33,662 bases of DNA from Rhodospirillaceae bacterium (GTDB taxonomy: Bacteria; Pseudomonadota; Alphaproteobacteria; Rhodospirillales; Rhodospirillaceae): positions 1 to 33,662 of the forward strand of contig SHVO01000015.1 in NCBI GenBank assembly GCA_009694245.1. Reading direction: 5' to 3'. The notes under the pieces are model-generated. The model did not search any database, was not told the origin of the DNA, and saw only the letters and a program-made list of their open reading frames with translations. Made by a program: the position numbers and the translations under genes. Of this stretch, positions 1 to 9,843 are shown in pieces (the first letter of the stretch is position 1; each line of letters starts with the position of its first letter).

Positions 1-10
1 GCTCTAAAAA

Positions 11-32
11 ACCCGGGCCTTACGGCCCGGGT
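11..32 (-). terminator. Rho-independent terminator of the Bax inhibitor-1 gene
   Basis: A perfect 9-bp inverted repeat (ACCCGGGCC at 11-19 and GGCCCGGGT at 24-32) with a TTAC loop is followed on the minus strand by six T residues (the A run at 6-11). It lies about 27 bp beyond the stop codon of the gene at 59-820 and is the clearest intrinsic terminator in the window. Confidence 0.88.
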
Positions 33-58
33 CTGGTGTCTTGCCTACTCCGCGGGAC

Positions 59-820
59 CTAGTCCCGGCGCACGCCCAGGAAGCGCATCAAGAATTGGAA
101 CAGGTTGATGAAGTCCAGGTACAGGGCGACCGCGCCCATGATGGCGGAGGAGTCTTCCATGGTCGAGCCGCGCACGGTTAGGTACTGGTTCTTGATCGAT
201 TGGGTGTCGTAGGCCGTCAGGCCCGCGAACAAGAGCACGCCGACCACCGAGATCACGAACTGCATGGCCGCGCTTTGCATGAACATCTGCACGACACTGG
301 CGATCAGCAAGCCGATCAGGCCCATGAACAGGAAAGTGCCGAAGGCCGACAAGTCGCGCTTGGTGGTGTAGCCGTACAGGCTCAAAGCGCCGAAGGATGC
401 GGCGGTGATGAAAAACACGCGGGCGATGCTGGCGCCGGTGTAGATCAAAGCGAGCACCGAAAGCCCCACGCCCATCAAGGCCACAAAAGCCCAGTAACAA
501 GCCTGCAGCGTCGTGGTCTTCATGCGGCTGACGCCGAAGCTCATGGCCAGGATCAAGCCGATGGGCGCGATCATCGCGATCAAGCCAACGCCGGTGTAAC
601 CCAGGCGACCGGCTTCGTTGACTTGGAAAAAGATATCGCGCGCGCCGGTATTTGCGACCATCAGGGCGACGAAGCCCGAGAGGAACAAGCCCGACGCCAT
701 GTAGTTATAGACGCGCAGCATGTACCGGCGCAGGCCGAGATCGATCGGCGCGGCGTCTGCACGACCGAGCGTGGCGTCAAAACCGCGCGGGAGCGGTCTG
801 CGGTCCGATTCAATGGCCAT
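59..820 (-). CDS. Bax inhibitor-1/YccA family membrane protein
   Basis: A 253-residue protein with about seven hydrophobic segments after a polar N-terminus of about 35 residues. The segments include ones around MLRVYNYMASGLFLSG, LIAMIAPIGLILAMSFG and VISVVGVLLFAGLTAYDTQ. The late pattern TAYDTQ...K and the C-terminal LYLDFINLFQFLMRFLG are characteristic of the Bax inhibitor-1 (TMBIM/YccA) family of inner-membrane proteins, some of which conduct calcium or interact with FtsH. I chose the ATG at 820 because GAGGAC lies 8 bases upstream; in-frame ATGs further out (for example 832) lack a ribosome site. It is transcribed alone and ends in a strong terminator. Its physiological role in this organism cannot be told from sequence. 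Confidence 0.9.
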   Translation of the reverse strand: MAIESDRRPLPRGFDATLGRADAAPIDLGLRRYMLRVYNYMASGLFLSGFVALMVANTGARDIFFQVNEAGRLGYTGVGLIAMIAPIGLILAMSFGVSRMKTTTLQACYWAFVALMGVGLSVLALIYTGASIARVFFITAASFGALSLYGYTTKRDLSAFGTFLFMGLIGLLIASVVQMFMQSAAMQFVISVVGVLLFAGLTAYDTQSIKNQYLTVRGSTMEDSSAIMGAVALYLDFINLFQFLMRFLGVRRD

Positions 821-994
821 CGTGGTCCTCATATGGTGTTCGGCCCAAATCCAAAGCATGGGCGGGCATGGGCGATATATGGGGGCATGCGGCCCAGCGC
901 GCAACTGAAATCGGATCGGATGGCTAAGACTTAATGCCGTGGCTGTGGCGGAAAGTCCTTTGTAAGCAATGAGTTATGTAACTCCTCTGTTACA
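821..994. other. intergenic region with possible promoter for the BI-1 gene
   Basis: This 174-bp gap lies between the ybbP stop and the BI-1 start, both on the minus strand. On the minus strand, TTGCGC and CATATA separated by 17 bases form a weak promoter candidate. Near the ybbP end are small inverted repeats (GAGTTA/TAACTC at 971-984, GTAAC/GTTAC at 978-993) without a T run. These could act as a weak terminator or be chance. Confidence 0.3.
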
Positions 995-3552
995 CTACTC
1001 GTTGCGCAGCAAAGGAGCCGCTTTGGTGCCCAAGGCGCGCCAGGTGCCGGTGAAGCCCGCGAACAGGGTCACGGCGATGCAGTTGACAATGACAATGGCG
1101 ATCAAGCCCAGATCGATGGCCCAGGAAATGTGCATGATTTCGGTGACCACGCCCCAGGCGGCCAGGGCGCCGACCACGGCAGCAATCATTCCGGTGGCGA
1201 GGCCCAACAGCAGGTATTCGAACACGAAAGCTCTGAGCACGTCGGCGCGGGTCGCGCCCAGCACTTTCAGAACCACCGATTCGTAGATTCGCCGGTTGTG
1301 GCCGGCGGCGATGGCCCCGGCCAGAACCAAGGCGCCGGCGACCAGGGCGACGCCGGCCGTCAGCCGCACTGCGATTCCCAATGTATCCAATGCATCCTTC
1401 AACATATCGAGAGCTTGGCGCACTTGGATGATGGTGACGTTGGGCATGGTTTCGAGCACCGCGCTCTCGATGTTCTCCTCGGTGCCGGGATCGGAGTTTA
1501 CTGTGGCCATGGAAATACCGGGAGCGCCGGCGAGCGCGTTGGGCGAAAAAATCAGCGTGAAGTTCATGGCGCCCGATTGCCAGCGCACGTCACGGAAGCT
1601 CGAAACCTTGGCCGTCACCTCGCGTCCCAGAACATCCATGGTGATGCTGTCGCCGAGTTTCAGGTAAAGGTCCTTGCCGACCTCAGCATCGATCGACACC
1701 AAATTTTCGCCAGCGTGATCCGAAGGCCACCAGGCTCCCGCCGTTAGGCGGGCACCTTCGGGCAGCGTCGCGGCGGTGGAGACGCCGCGCTCGCCGCGCA
1801 CGGCCCAGCGGCTATTGGGCGCGGTCGGTGCCTCGGCGGCGGGCACGCCCTTGATCTTGCTGATGCGCGCGCGAATCATGCTCGCCGTCAGGACTTTGTG
1901 AACGCCGGGCATGCCGCCCACGAGCGCGGCGAACTGTTCCGTCTGATGAGGCTGGATGTCGATAAAGAACATGCTCGGCGCATCGGCGGGGAGGCCGTCC
2001 TTGATCTGCCGGTCGAGATTCGCCTGCAGTAGCGCGATCGCCACCAGCACCGAAAGTCCCAACCCCAGGGAGAGCACGACCGAGGTCGTGGGTGACCCGG
2101 GCCGGTAGAGATTGGCCAAGGCGAGACGCAATGACGGCCGGCCGGCGGTGGGGCTGTTGCGCCCCGCGCTCAAGCGCACGGCGAGCTTCATCACCAGACC
2201 CGCGGCCAGGCGAAACAGGCCAAGCGATACGGCGGCGCCGAGGACAAAATAGATCGCGAAACTTTGGCGCTCGGCGGTGGCAATGGTGAAGGCCGCGAGG
2301 GCAACGGCAATGATGCCGATGGCGACCAAATACTTGGCGCGCGGCAGCCGGCCGGTCGTGGCCAGGAGATTGCGGAATAGCGCGACCGGCGGAATGTCGC
2401 GCGCGCGCGCCAGCGGCCACAGTGTGAACAATGCCGCCGTCAGCGTGCCGAAGATGGCGGCCTGCGCCAGCGCCCAAGGATAGATGCCGAGCCGGGCCTT
2501 CACCGGCAGGAGATCGCCGAGCGCCGCTGCCGCCACCATGGGAATGATCGCGCCGACCACGAGGCCGATGACGATGCCAATGCCGGCGAGCACGCCGAGC
2601 TGGATCAAGTAGATCGCGAAAATCGTGTCGGCCGGCGCGCCAAGGCATTTGAGCGTGGCGATGGTCGTCAGGCGGCCGTTGAGATGGGCGCGCACGGCAT
2701 TGGCCACACCGATGCCCCCGGTCAAGAGCGCCGTCAGGCCAGCCAGGGTCAGGAACAGCGTGACATTATCGACGAAGGCGTCGAGACCGCGCGCTGCCTG
2801 GTTGAGGCCGCGCAGGCGCCAGCCGGCAGAGGGGAATCCAGCCAAAAGACGCGCGCGTACGGTCTCCGCGGTCTCGGGACCGTCGAGTTTGATATTGTAG
2901 ACGTAGTCGACCAAGCTGCCTTCGCGCACTAGCTGGGTCGCGGCAATGGCGCCCTCGGAAATCATCACCCGCGGGCCGGCGGTCGTGAAGCTGATGGCGC
3001 GGTCGGGCTCATAGGCGATGGTCGCGCGAATTTGCAGGTCGGTTTCGCCGACCTTGAAGGTATCGCCGAGTTTCAGTTGTAGGCGGTTGAGCAGCGGCGC
3101 GTCGATGACCGCGCCCCAGACGCCGTCCTGCTGCGCGAGCGCGTCTTGGATGGGCAGCATCGGATCCAGAGAAATCGCGCCGTAAAGCGGATAATGGCCG
3201 TCGACACCCTTGAGCTCAATCAAGGCGCGCGTCTTGACCTCGCCCCCCTCGCTCTCGGTGCGCGCCATGGAGCGCAGCTGCACATGGGTACTGACGCCGC
3301 CGGCTTGTTCCAATGCCGCGCGTTCGGCCGCGCTCACCGGCCGGGCGCTGATGCGGGCCTGCAGATCGCCGCCGAGCAGCGGCTGGGCATCGGCGGCAAT
3401 GCCGGCCTCGACCGATTGATTCATCGAGGTGGCGCCGGCAATGGCGGTCACGCCAATGGCGATGCATCCGAGAAAGATGCGAAAGCCGCGCATACCGCCG
3501 CGCAATTCGCGCAAGGCAAAGCGGAGCGGCAGAGGAAGTCTGTCCAAAGTCG

Positions 3553-3556
<4 letters not shown>
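995..3556 (-). CDS. ybbP: ABC transporter permease, YbbP/FtsX-like
   Basis: An 853-residue membrane protein of the MacB/FtsX superfamily. It has an N-terminal membrane anchor (about residues 25-45), a large periplasmic domain, three membrane segments around residues 260-390, further membrane segments around 410-450 and 490-510, a second periplasmic domain, and three C-terminal membrane segments (about 735-840). This double FtsX arrangement is that of E. coli YbbP, which pairs with an ATPase of the LolD type rather than transporting small solutes. The ATG overlaps the stop of the upstream ATPase gene by four bases (ATGA), so the two are translationally coupled. In this family export of a hydrophobic or lipid-linked substrate is suspected but unproven. 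Confidence 0.9.
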
Positions 3557-4278
<722 letters not shown>

Positions 4279-4342
4279 GCGCGCATCACTATTTGGCCGG
4301 ATGGTCAGCTTCGCGAGCGGGAAAAGAGTGTTAGCATCTAAA

Positions 4343-5008
4343 ATGTTGTTACAGAAGGCGTTTTGGGGGCTTTGCCTGATCACGGTTGCGCTGGCGCAAA
4401 TTCCGGCCTGGAGCGCTGGGCGCAATGCGCCGATTCGGATTCTTGCCTTCGGTGACAGCCTGACTGCGGGTTACGGCCTCGAAGACATGGCCGCCGCCTT
4501 CCCGGCTCAGTTGGAAAAGGCCCTGAAGGCCAAGGGCCATAACGTCGTGCTGGTGCCGGGCGGGATTTCCGGCGACACCAGTAGCGGCGGGCGCTCGCGC
4601 CTCGAGTGGTCGCTGGCGGAAAATCCCGATGCGGTGATTGTCGAACTGGGCGGCAATGACGGTTTGCGCGCGGTCGATCCCAAGGTCACGGCTGAAAACA
4701 TGGATGCCATCGTGCGGCGGATTCAACGGGACGGGGCGCCGGTGCTCATCGCCGGCATGCTGGCGCCGCCGAATCTCGGTCGCGACTATGGCGACCGGTT
4801 CAATTCGCTGTTTGCCAAAGTCGCCAAGGATACGGGCGCGCTGCTCTATCCATTTTTTCTCGAGGGCGCCATCACCATGCCCGAGTTGATGCAAGGCGAT
4901 CACATCCATCCCAACACCCGCGGCGTGAAGGTGATTGTCGAGAGCATGCTGCCGGCGGTGGAAAAGCTCATCGACCAAGTGAACGCGCGCCGTTCGGCGG
5001 CCAAATAG
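4343..5008 (+). CDS. tesA: arylesterase / lysophospholipase L1-like SGNH hydrolase
   Basis: A 221-residue GDSL/SGNH hydrolase. Block I is FGDSLTAGYG with the nucleophile Ser at about residue 39. Block II has the oxyanion Gly in GGISGDTSSGG, block III is GGNDGLR, and block V DHIHPN supplies the catalytic Asp and His. The N-terminal stretch (KAFWGLCLITVALAQIPAWSA) is a signal peptide, so the enzyme is probably periplasmic, like TesA. I chose the ATG at 4343. An in-frame GTG at 4328 has a slightly more purine-rich upstream and cannot be excluded. Only 64 bp separate it from divergent ybbA, so promoters must overlap there. The thpR gene follows after 12 bp and is probably co-transcribed. Confidence 0.9.
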   Translation: MLLQKAFWGLCLITVALAQIPAWSAGRNAPIRILAFGDSLTAGYGLEDMAAAFPAQLEKALKAKGHNVVLVPGGISGDTSSGGRSRLEWSLAENPDAVIVELGGNDGLRAVDPKVTAENMDAIVRRIQRDGAPVLIAGMLAPPNLGRDYGDRFNSLFAKVAKDTGALLYPFFLEGAITMPELMQGDHIHPNTRGVKVIVESMLPAVEKLIDQVNARRSAAK

Positions 5009-5020
5009 GGCGGATCGTCG

Positions 5021-5587
5021 ATGCTGCGTCTGTTCGTCGGCCTCGCGCTACCCGACGGCGTGATCGCCCGGCTAACGGTCATGTGCGCGGGGCTGCCCGG
5101 GGCGCGGTGGGTCGAGCCTCAGAAGATGCACATCACGTTGCGCTTCATCGGCGAGGTCGATGAAGGCGACGCCGAGGAGGTGGATGCGCGGCTTGCCGGG
5201 GTCGTCGCCGGATCGTTTAGTCTTGAACTCGGTGGCCTCGGAACTTTCGGCGCAGGCGCCAAGGCCCGGGCGCTATGGGCGGGAGTAGGGACATCCCAGC
5301 CGCTTTGCCATCTCCAGGCCAAAGTGGAATCGGCGGTCGTACGAGCGGGCCTGCCGCCCGAAGGCCGCAAGTTCACGCCCCACATCACCTTAGCGCGCCT
5401 GACACGGCCCCAGCCGGCCCGGCTCCAGGCCTTTATCGAGGCCAACAATCTCTTCCAGGCCGGGCCTTTCAGCGTTGATCAATTCAGCTTGTTCGAAAGC
5501 CGCCCGGGCAACGGCGGCCCGGTCTATATCCCCCTCAGTGATCATAAATTAATCATAACCGTACCAGGTACCAAAAATATAATATAA
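5021..5587 (+). CDS. thpR: RNA 2',3'-cyclic phosphodiesterase (2'-5' RNA ligase family)
   Basis: A 188-residue member of the 2H phosphoesterase family, full length for ThpR. Both catalytic motifs are present: HITLRFIG (about residue 37) and HITLARL (about residue 122). It should hydrolyse 2',3'-cyclic phosphate ends of RNA to 2'-phosphates in the cytoplasm. The ATG lies 12 bp after the tesA stop. The last residues (after about 176, LIITVPGTKNII) are encoded by an AT-rich palindromic element that does not look like the GC-rich gene body, so the natural C-terminus has probably been replaced or extended by it. Confidence 0.9.
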   Translation: MLRLFVGLALPDGVIARLTVMCAGLPGARWVEPQKMHITLRFIGEVDEGDAEEVDARLAGVVAGSFSLELGGLGTFGAGAKARALWAGVGTSQPLCHLQAKVESAVVRAGLPPEGRKFTPHITLARLTRPQPARLQAFIEANNLFQAGPFSVDQFSLFESRPGNGGPVYIPLSDHKLIITVPGTKNII

Positions 5588-5650
5588 CTGTCTAATTAAT
5601 ATACTATTATCGGTACCTGGTACCAAACTATCTGTACCTGGTATTAATTA
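5558..5650. repeat. AT-rich cluster of GGTACC palindromes between convergent genes
   Basis: Three related sites lie in a very AT-rich 90-bp patch: GTACCAGGTACCAAA (5561-5575), GTACCTGGTACCAAA (5613-5627) and GTACCTGGTATTA (5634-5646). The first two form a perfect 12-bp inverted repeat (5561-5572 with 5612-5623), and each core is itself a palindrome. Site starts are 52 and 21 bp apart, close to whole numbers of helical turns. The patch supplies the last codons and stops of both thpR (plus) and the phosphatase gene (minus). It could be a bidirectional terminator, a protein-binding array or a small inserted element. Confidence 0.6.
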
Positions 5651-6113
5651 TGGTGAGCAGCGCGCGGCTGGTGATCTCTACCAGGTCTAGCACGGCCTCG
5701 AAGCCTTCCGGTCCGCCGTAATAGGGGTCGGGGACATCCTTCGGCGCTGCGCTCTCCCGATCAATGGGGTGAAAATCGAGAAACAGCTTGAGCTCGGCGC
5801 GGGCGCCCTCGGGCTGTATCGCCCGGAGGTGTTCAAGGTGTCCCCGATCCATGGCCAGGATCAGATCGAAGCTGTGAAAGTCATCGCGCGCCACCCGCCG
5901 CGCGCGCAAGGCCCTAAGATCGACTCCGCGGGCGGCGGCGGCGGCAACCGTGCGCGGATCGGGCGGCTCTCCGACGTGATAGCCGTGTGTGCCGGCCGAC
6001 TCCGCCACGATCACCTCGCCGAAGCCTTCGGCCACTACCATATGACGGAAGACACCCTCCGCCGTCGGCGAGCGACAGATATTTCCCGTACAAACGAACA
6101 GAACCCTGATCAT
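5628..6113 (-). CDS. low-molecular-weight protein-tyrosine-phosphatase
   Basis: A 161-residue cytoplasmic phosphatase. The N-terminal P-loop VCTGNICRS carries the nucleophile Cys8 and Arg14 (CX5R). The DPYYGG motif near residue 130 supplies the general-acid Asp. Length and motif order fit the LMW-PTP/Wzb/ArsC-like family. Start at ATG 6113 puts the P-loop at the usual position, and open frame upstream is not conserved-looking. The C-terminus (TIINTRYR) runs into the AT-rich palindrome cluster. It is divergent from the Sir2 gene with a very short gap. The substrate is unknown; the protein lacks the neighbours of polysaccharide-export operons. Confidence 0.92.
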   Translation of the reverse strand: MIRVLFVCTGNICRSPTAEGVFRHMVVAEGFGEVIVAESAGTHGYHVGEPPDPRTVAAAAARGVDLRALRARRVARDDFHSFDLILAMDRGHLEHLRAIQPEGARAELKLFLDFHPIDRESAAPKDVPDPYYGGPEGFEAVLDLVEITSRALLTIINTRYR

Positions 6114-6183
6114 TGCGCGCCCCCGCCGAGCGGCTAACATGCCGGCATTCCGCACCGCCGCTGGCAAGGCTTCTCAGCGCATC

Positions 6184-6948
6184 ATGCCGCCAGATTTACT
6201 ATCGCCCAAGATCATTCCACCGCCCGGCGGACGCATCGTGATTCTCACCGGCGCCGGGATTTCCAAAGAATCCGGCCTCGAGACCTTTCGCGATGCCGGC
6301 GGCATTTGGTCGAGAGTGCGCGTTGAAGATGTCGCCACGCCCGAGGCTTTCGCCCGCGACCCTGAACGCTGCCACGCTTTTTACAACATGCGCCGTGCCC
6401 GCCACCGCGCGGCCGATGTCCAACCCAACGCCGCCCACCAGGCGCTTGTCCGCCTCGAAGCCGAATGGCCGGGTGAAGTCGTCGTCGTCACCCAGAACGT
6501 CGATTCGCTGCACGATCGCGCCGGCACGAAAAACCTGATCCATATGCACGGCATCTACTCCCAGGCCCGCTGCACCCACTGCGACCACGTCGCCGACTGG
6601 CCCGGAGACATGTCGGTGGCCGATCGATGCGCGAGCTGCGGCCAGACCGGCGGCCTGCGCCCCAATGTCGTCTGGTTCGGCGAGATGCCCATAGCGATGG
6701 AGCGCATCACCGCCGCGCTCACCGATTGCGACCTGTTCATTTCCATCGGCACTTCCGGCAACGTCTTTCCCGCTGCGGGTTTTGTCGCCGTTGTGCGCAA
6801 GACCACTAAGGCTCATACCGCCGAGCTCAACCTCGAACCGTCCGCGGGCGCAACATTATTCGCTGAAGCCCACTACGGCCCGGCAACCGAAATCGTCCCG
6901 GCCTATATCGAAGGCCTGCTGCGTACCGCGCGTCTCCACGATTCATGA
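6184..6948 (+). CDS. cobB: NAD-dependent protein deacylase, Sir2 family (class III, CobB-like)
   Basis: A 254-residue sirtuin. Visible motifs are GAGISKESGLETFRD (NAD binding), TQNVDSLHDRAG, the catalytic His in HMHG, a zinc ribbon CTHC...CASC, and PNVVWFGE. YNMR after the cofactor loop matches the Tyr-x-x-Arg pair that lets class III sirtuins such as E. coli CobB and human SIRT5 remove succinyl and malonyl groups as well as acetyl. An in-frame ATG at 6139 is possible; I prefer 6184 because it leaves room for divergent promoters with the phosphatase gene. The stop overlaps the start of the following UDG gene (ATGA), so the two form an operon. Confidence 0.92.
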   Translation: MPPDLLSPKIIPPPGGRIVILTGAGISKESGLETFRDAGGIWSRVRVEDVATPEAFARDPERCHAFYNMRRARHRAADVQPNAAHQALVRLEAEWPGEVVVVTQNVDSLHDRAGTKNLIHMHGIYSQARCTHCDHVADWPGDMSVADRCASCGQTGGLRPNVVWFGEMPIAMERITAALTDCDLFISIGTSGNVFPAAGFVAVVRKTTKAHTAELNLEPSAGATLFAEAHYGPATEIVPAYIEGLLRTARLHDS

Positions 6949-7529
6949 ACAGTTTTGCCAAGATTCTGGCCGAGGTTCGCGCCTGCACGGTCTGCGCGCT
7001 CCATCTGCCTCTAGGCCCACGGCCGGTGGTCCGCGGTAAACCCGGCGCTCGCCTGCTCATCATCGGTTAGGCGCCCGGCACAAAGGCGCATCTCACCGGT
7101 CTGTCGTTCAACGACCGTTCCGGCGACCGCTTACGGGACTGGTTGGGCGTGGACTGCGATACGTTTTACGATGAGACCTCCATCGCCATTTTGCCCATGG
7201 GCCTGTGTTATCCCGGGCGCGATGCCAAAGGCGGCGATCTGTCGCTGCGGCCCGAATGCGCGCCGCTTTGGCATCCGCGATTGCTGCCGCTGTTTCCGCG
7301 CGTGGAACTCACGCTGCTCGTGGGCGCATATGCTCAACGCCACTATCTCGCCGACCGCCGCCGCAAGACGCTCAGCGAAACCGTTGCGGCCTGGAGCGAT
7401 TACGGGCCGGCCGTTATGCCGCTGCCCCATCCCAGCTGGCGAAATACGGGGTGGCTCAAAAAGAACCTGTGGTTTGAAGCCACGCTCGTGCCCGGGCTGC
7501 AGAAACGTGTTCGCGCATTGACCGCCTAA
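6945..7529 (+). pseudogene. uracil-DNA glycosylase family gene interrupted by an amber codon
   Basis: Read from the ATG at 6945, which overlaps the Sir2 stop, one frame continues to the TAA at 7527-7529 with a single in-frame TAG at 7068-7070. The translation is otherwise a complete UDG-superfamily protein of about 194 residues. It has CTVC near the N-terminus, LLIIG-stop-APGTK where relatives have GQAPG or GEAPG, FNDRSGDRLRDWLG, and the second active-site motif HPSWRN. The stop replaces the residue inside motif 1 and is one C-to-T change from CAG (Gln). The downstream part retains convergent overlap with the metallopeptidase gene. If the stop is real, the enzyme is inactive unless the codon is suppressed. 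A base-call error is the alternative. Confidence 0.82.
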
Positions 7530-7942
7530 AATTCGCCCTCAGCGGCCTCGGCCTCAAGGGCTTCCATGTCGGCGTCGGAAAAGCCGAAGTGGTGGCCGAT
7601 TTCGTGAATCAGCACGTGGCGGACGACGTGAGCCAAGTTCTCGCCGGTTTCGCAACAGTAGTCGAGGATCGGCCGGCGGTAGAGAAACACCAGATCCGGC
7701 GTTGCGCCCGAGGCCTCGATCTGCTTCTCAGCCAGAGAAATTCCCTGATAGAGCCCCAAGATGTCGAAAGGCGTCTCGAGGTCCATTTCTTCGCAGACAT
7801 CGTCGTCGGGAAACTCCTCGACCTGGAGCACGACACCCGCCGTCATGCGCCTCAATTGCGCGGGCAAGGACTCAAGGGCGGCGCGCGCCATGTCGTCGAT
7901 GTCGGCGAGACTTGGCGGCGAGAGCTCCGGCGGTTTCCTCAA
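7526..7942 (-). CDS. small zincin-like metallopeptidase family protein
   Basis: A 138-residue protein with the zinc-binding motif [15 protein letters not shown] (HExxH plus downstream Asp), typical of the short alphaproteobacterial/actinobacterial metallopeptidase family that has no other domain. The acidic N-terminal half ([15 protein letters not shown]) and the central [12 protein letters not shown] fit that family. The start is a TTG at 7942 with AAGGAG six bases upstream. Its stop codon overlaps the end of the convergent UDG gene. The substrate is unknown in the family. Confidence 0.85.
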   Translation of the reverse strand: MRKPPELSPPSLADIDDMARAALESLPAQLRRMTAGVVLQVEEFPDDDVCEEMDLETPFDILGLYQGISLAEKQIEASGATPDLVFLYRRPILDYCCETGENLAHVVRHVLIHEIGHHFGFSDADMEALEAEAAEGEF

Positions 7943-8010
7943 GCGCGCTCCTTGCCTCGCGAGCCGGTATTGGTCATCGTTGCGTATCCGTTTACCAGAG
8001 GAGCTCAGTC

Positions 8011-8316
8011 ATGGTTCAGAAACTTGATTCAGCAGCGCGCGTCACCGCCCTCGAGCAGCTCCCGCATTGGCGGGACGCATCCGGTCGCGACGCTATCCAG
8101 CGCAGCTTTAAATTTACCGACTTCAACGCCGCCTTCGGCTTTATGTGTCGGGCCGCCCTGGTGGCCGAGAAAATGGACCATCACCCCGAGTGGTTCAATG
8201 TCTACAATCGTGTTGACGTCACCCTCGCCACTCACGAATGCGGTGGCCTCTCCGAGCGCGACTTAAAGCTGGCGCATTTCATGGATATCGCGGCCGGGGC
8301 CCTGGGCGCGTCGTGA
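8011..8316 (+). CDS. phhB: 4a-hydroxytetrahydrobiopterin dehydratase
   Basis: A 101-residue pterin-4a-carbinolamine dehydratase (PCD/DCoH). The catalytic signature EKMDHHPEW, followed by [21 protein letters not shown], is complete. The enzyme dehydrates the 4a-hydroxy pterin formed by aromatic amino acid hydroxylases, allowing the cofactor to be recycled. No phenylalanine hydroxylase gene is nearby, so here it may act in general pterin or moco metabolism. The ATG at 8011 has AGAGGAG nine bases upstream. The frame is open much further upstream but that part overlaps the divergent metallopeptidase gene. Confidence 0.93.
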   Translation: MVQKLDSAARVTALEQLPHWRDASGRDAIQRSFKFTDFNAAFGFMCRAALVAEKMDHHPEWFNVYNRVDVTLATHECGGLSERDLKLAHFMDIAAGALGAS

Positions 8317-8452
8317 GACGCCGGACCGACATCCGCCACCTTAAACGTGCTTTACTGCAGCGCACAAGTTAACTACAAGCCCGTCCTTGAGGCGGCCTAT
8401 CGTGAGGGCCTGATCGGGGTCCGAACGGGAGATCCGAAAAGGAGGCAGGGAC

Positions 8453-9169
8453 ATGGCAGTCAACAAGATTTATCCCAATGCGAAAGCGGCCCTCACCGGG
8501 CTCCTGCGCGACGGCATGACCATTATGTCGGGCGGATTTGGCCTCTGCGGCATTCCCGAGACACTGATCGAGGCGGTTCTCGAATCGGGCGTGAACGGGC
8601 TGACGGTCATCTCCAATAACGCCGGGATCGACGATGCCGGCCTCGGCATCCTGCTCAAGACCCGCCAAGTCAGAAAAATGATCAGCTCCTATGTCGGCGA
8701 GAACGCTACCTTCGCCAAGCAATACCTGGCCGGCGAACTGGAGATTGAATTCAATCCGCAAGGCACGCTGGCCGAACGCATCCGCGCCGGCGGCGCCGGC
8801 ATCCCGGCCTTCTATACCCGTACCGGCTACGGCACTCAGGTGGCGGAGGGCAAGGAATCCCGCGAGTTCGATGGCCAGCACTATGTCATGGAGCGTGGCC
8901 TCTGCGCCGACCTCGCCCTGATCCACGCCTGGAAAGGCGATCCAGAAGGCAACCTCGTCTATCGGATGACGGCCCGCAACTTCAACCCGATAATGGCGAG
9001 CGCCGCCAAGGTTACGGTGGCCGAGGTCGAGGAGCTGGTGCCGCAAGGCGCGTTCAACCCCGACCATGTCATTACGCCAGGTATCTTCGTCCGGCGTATT
9101 GTCAAGCTCGACAAAGTCACCAAGCGGATCGAACAGCGCACAACGCGCAAGCGCGCGGCTGGCGAGTAG
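8453..9169 (+). CDS. scoA: 3-oxoacid CoA-transferase subunit A (succinyl-CoA:acetoacetate type)
   Basis: A 238-residue alpha subunit of a family I CoA-transferase. GGFGLCGIPE is the glycine-rich CoA-binding region, ISNNAG and ENATFAKQYLAGELE are conserved, and GAGIPAFYTRTGYGT and AWKGDPEGNLVYRMTARNFNP match the succinyl-CoA:3-ketoacid enzyme. It transfers CoA from succinyl-CoA to acetoacetate or a similar 3-oxoacid with the beta subunit encoded just downstream. AAAAGGAGGC precedes the ATG. The 136-bp leader between phhB and this gene holds no other gene. Confidence 0.95.
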   Translation: MAVNKIYPNAKAALTGLLRDGMTIMSGGFGLCGIPETLIEAVLESGVNGLTVISNNAGIDDAGLGILLKTRQVRKMISSYVGENATFAKQYLAGELEIEFNPQGTLAERIRAGGAGIPAFYTRTGYGTQVAEGKESREFDGQHYVMERGLCADLALIHAWKGDPEGNLVYRMTARNFNPIMASAAKVTVAEVEELVPQGAFNPDHVITPGIFVRRIVKLDKVTKRIEQRTTRKRAAGE

Positions 9170-9181
9170 GGGGCGAATAAC

Positions 9182-9817
9182 ATGGCCTGGGATAGAGACC
9201 AGATGGCTGCCAGGGCGGCGCGGGAACTGAAGGACGGTTTCTACGTCAATCTCGGCATTGGCATTCCGACGCTGGTGGCGAACCACCTGCCGGCGGGCAT
9301 ATCCATCCAGCTGCAAAGCGAAAACGGCATGTTGGGCATGGGGCCGTTTCCTTTTGAAGGCGAAGAAGACGCCGATCTCGTCAACGCCGGGAAACAGACC
9401 ATCACCACGCTGCCGACCACCAGCTTCTTCGACAGCGCGACCTCCTTCGGGATGATTCGTGGCGGTCATATCGATCTGTCGATTCTCGGGGCGCTGCAGG
9501 TCTCCGTGAACGGCGATCTCGCCAACTGGATGATCCCTGGAAAAATGGTCAAAGGCATGGGCGGCGCAATGGATCTCGTCGCCGGTGTGCGGCGGGTCGT
9601 CGTGCTCATGGAGCACACCGCCAAGGGCGATGAGAAAAAAATCCTCAATCACTGCACGCTGCCGCTTACGGGCAAGGGCGTAGTCAGCCTGATCGTCACC
9701 GAACTTTGTGTCTTCGACGTGGCGCGGCCTGGACTCACGCTGGTGGACATCGCCCCGGGGGTTTCGGCCGATGAGATCCGCGCCAAGACCGAGCCGGACT
9801 TCAAGATGGCCGTATAA
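9182..9817 (+). CDS. scoB: 3-oxoacid CoA-transferase subunit B
   Basis: A 211-residue beta subunit. [14 protein letters not shown] is the start of the fold, and [12 protein letters not shown] carries the catalytic Glu that forms the glutamyl-CoA thioester. [31 protein letters not shown] and [13 protein letters not shown] are standard family blocks. It begins 12 bp after scoA with an AGGGGG ribosome site. The pair acts in ketone-body use or in activating another 3-oxoacid, and faces the MaoC/CoA-lyase operon on the other strand. Confidence 0.95.
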   Translation: MAWDRDQMAARAARELKDGFYVNLGIGIPTLVANHLPAGISIQLQSENGMLGMGPFPFEGEEDADLVNAGKQTITTLPTTSFFDSATSFGMIRGGHIDLSILGALQVSVNGDLANWMIPGKMVKGMGGAMDLVAGVRRVVVLMEHTAKGDEKKILNHCTLPLTGKGVVSLIVTELCVFDVARPGLTLVDIAPGVSADEIRAKTEPDFKMAV

Positions 9818-9823
9818 CCGTGG

Positions 9824-9841
9824 CCCGGCGTCCACGCCGGG
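9824..9841. terminator. bidirectional hairpin between convergent genes
   Basis: CCCGGCG (9824-9830) and CGCCGGG (9835-9841) form a 7-bp GC-rich stem with a TCCA loop in the 26-bp gap between the convergent scoB and CoA-lyase stops. There is only a short pyrimidine run after it (TCTT on the plus strand), so it is a moderate terminator candidate. Confidence 0.5.
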
Positions 9842-9843
9842 TC

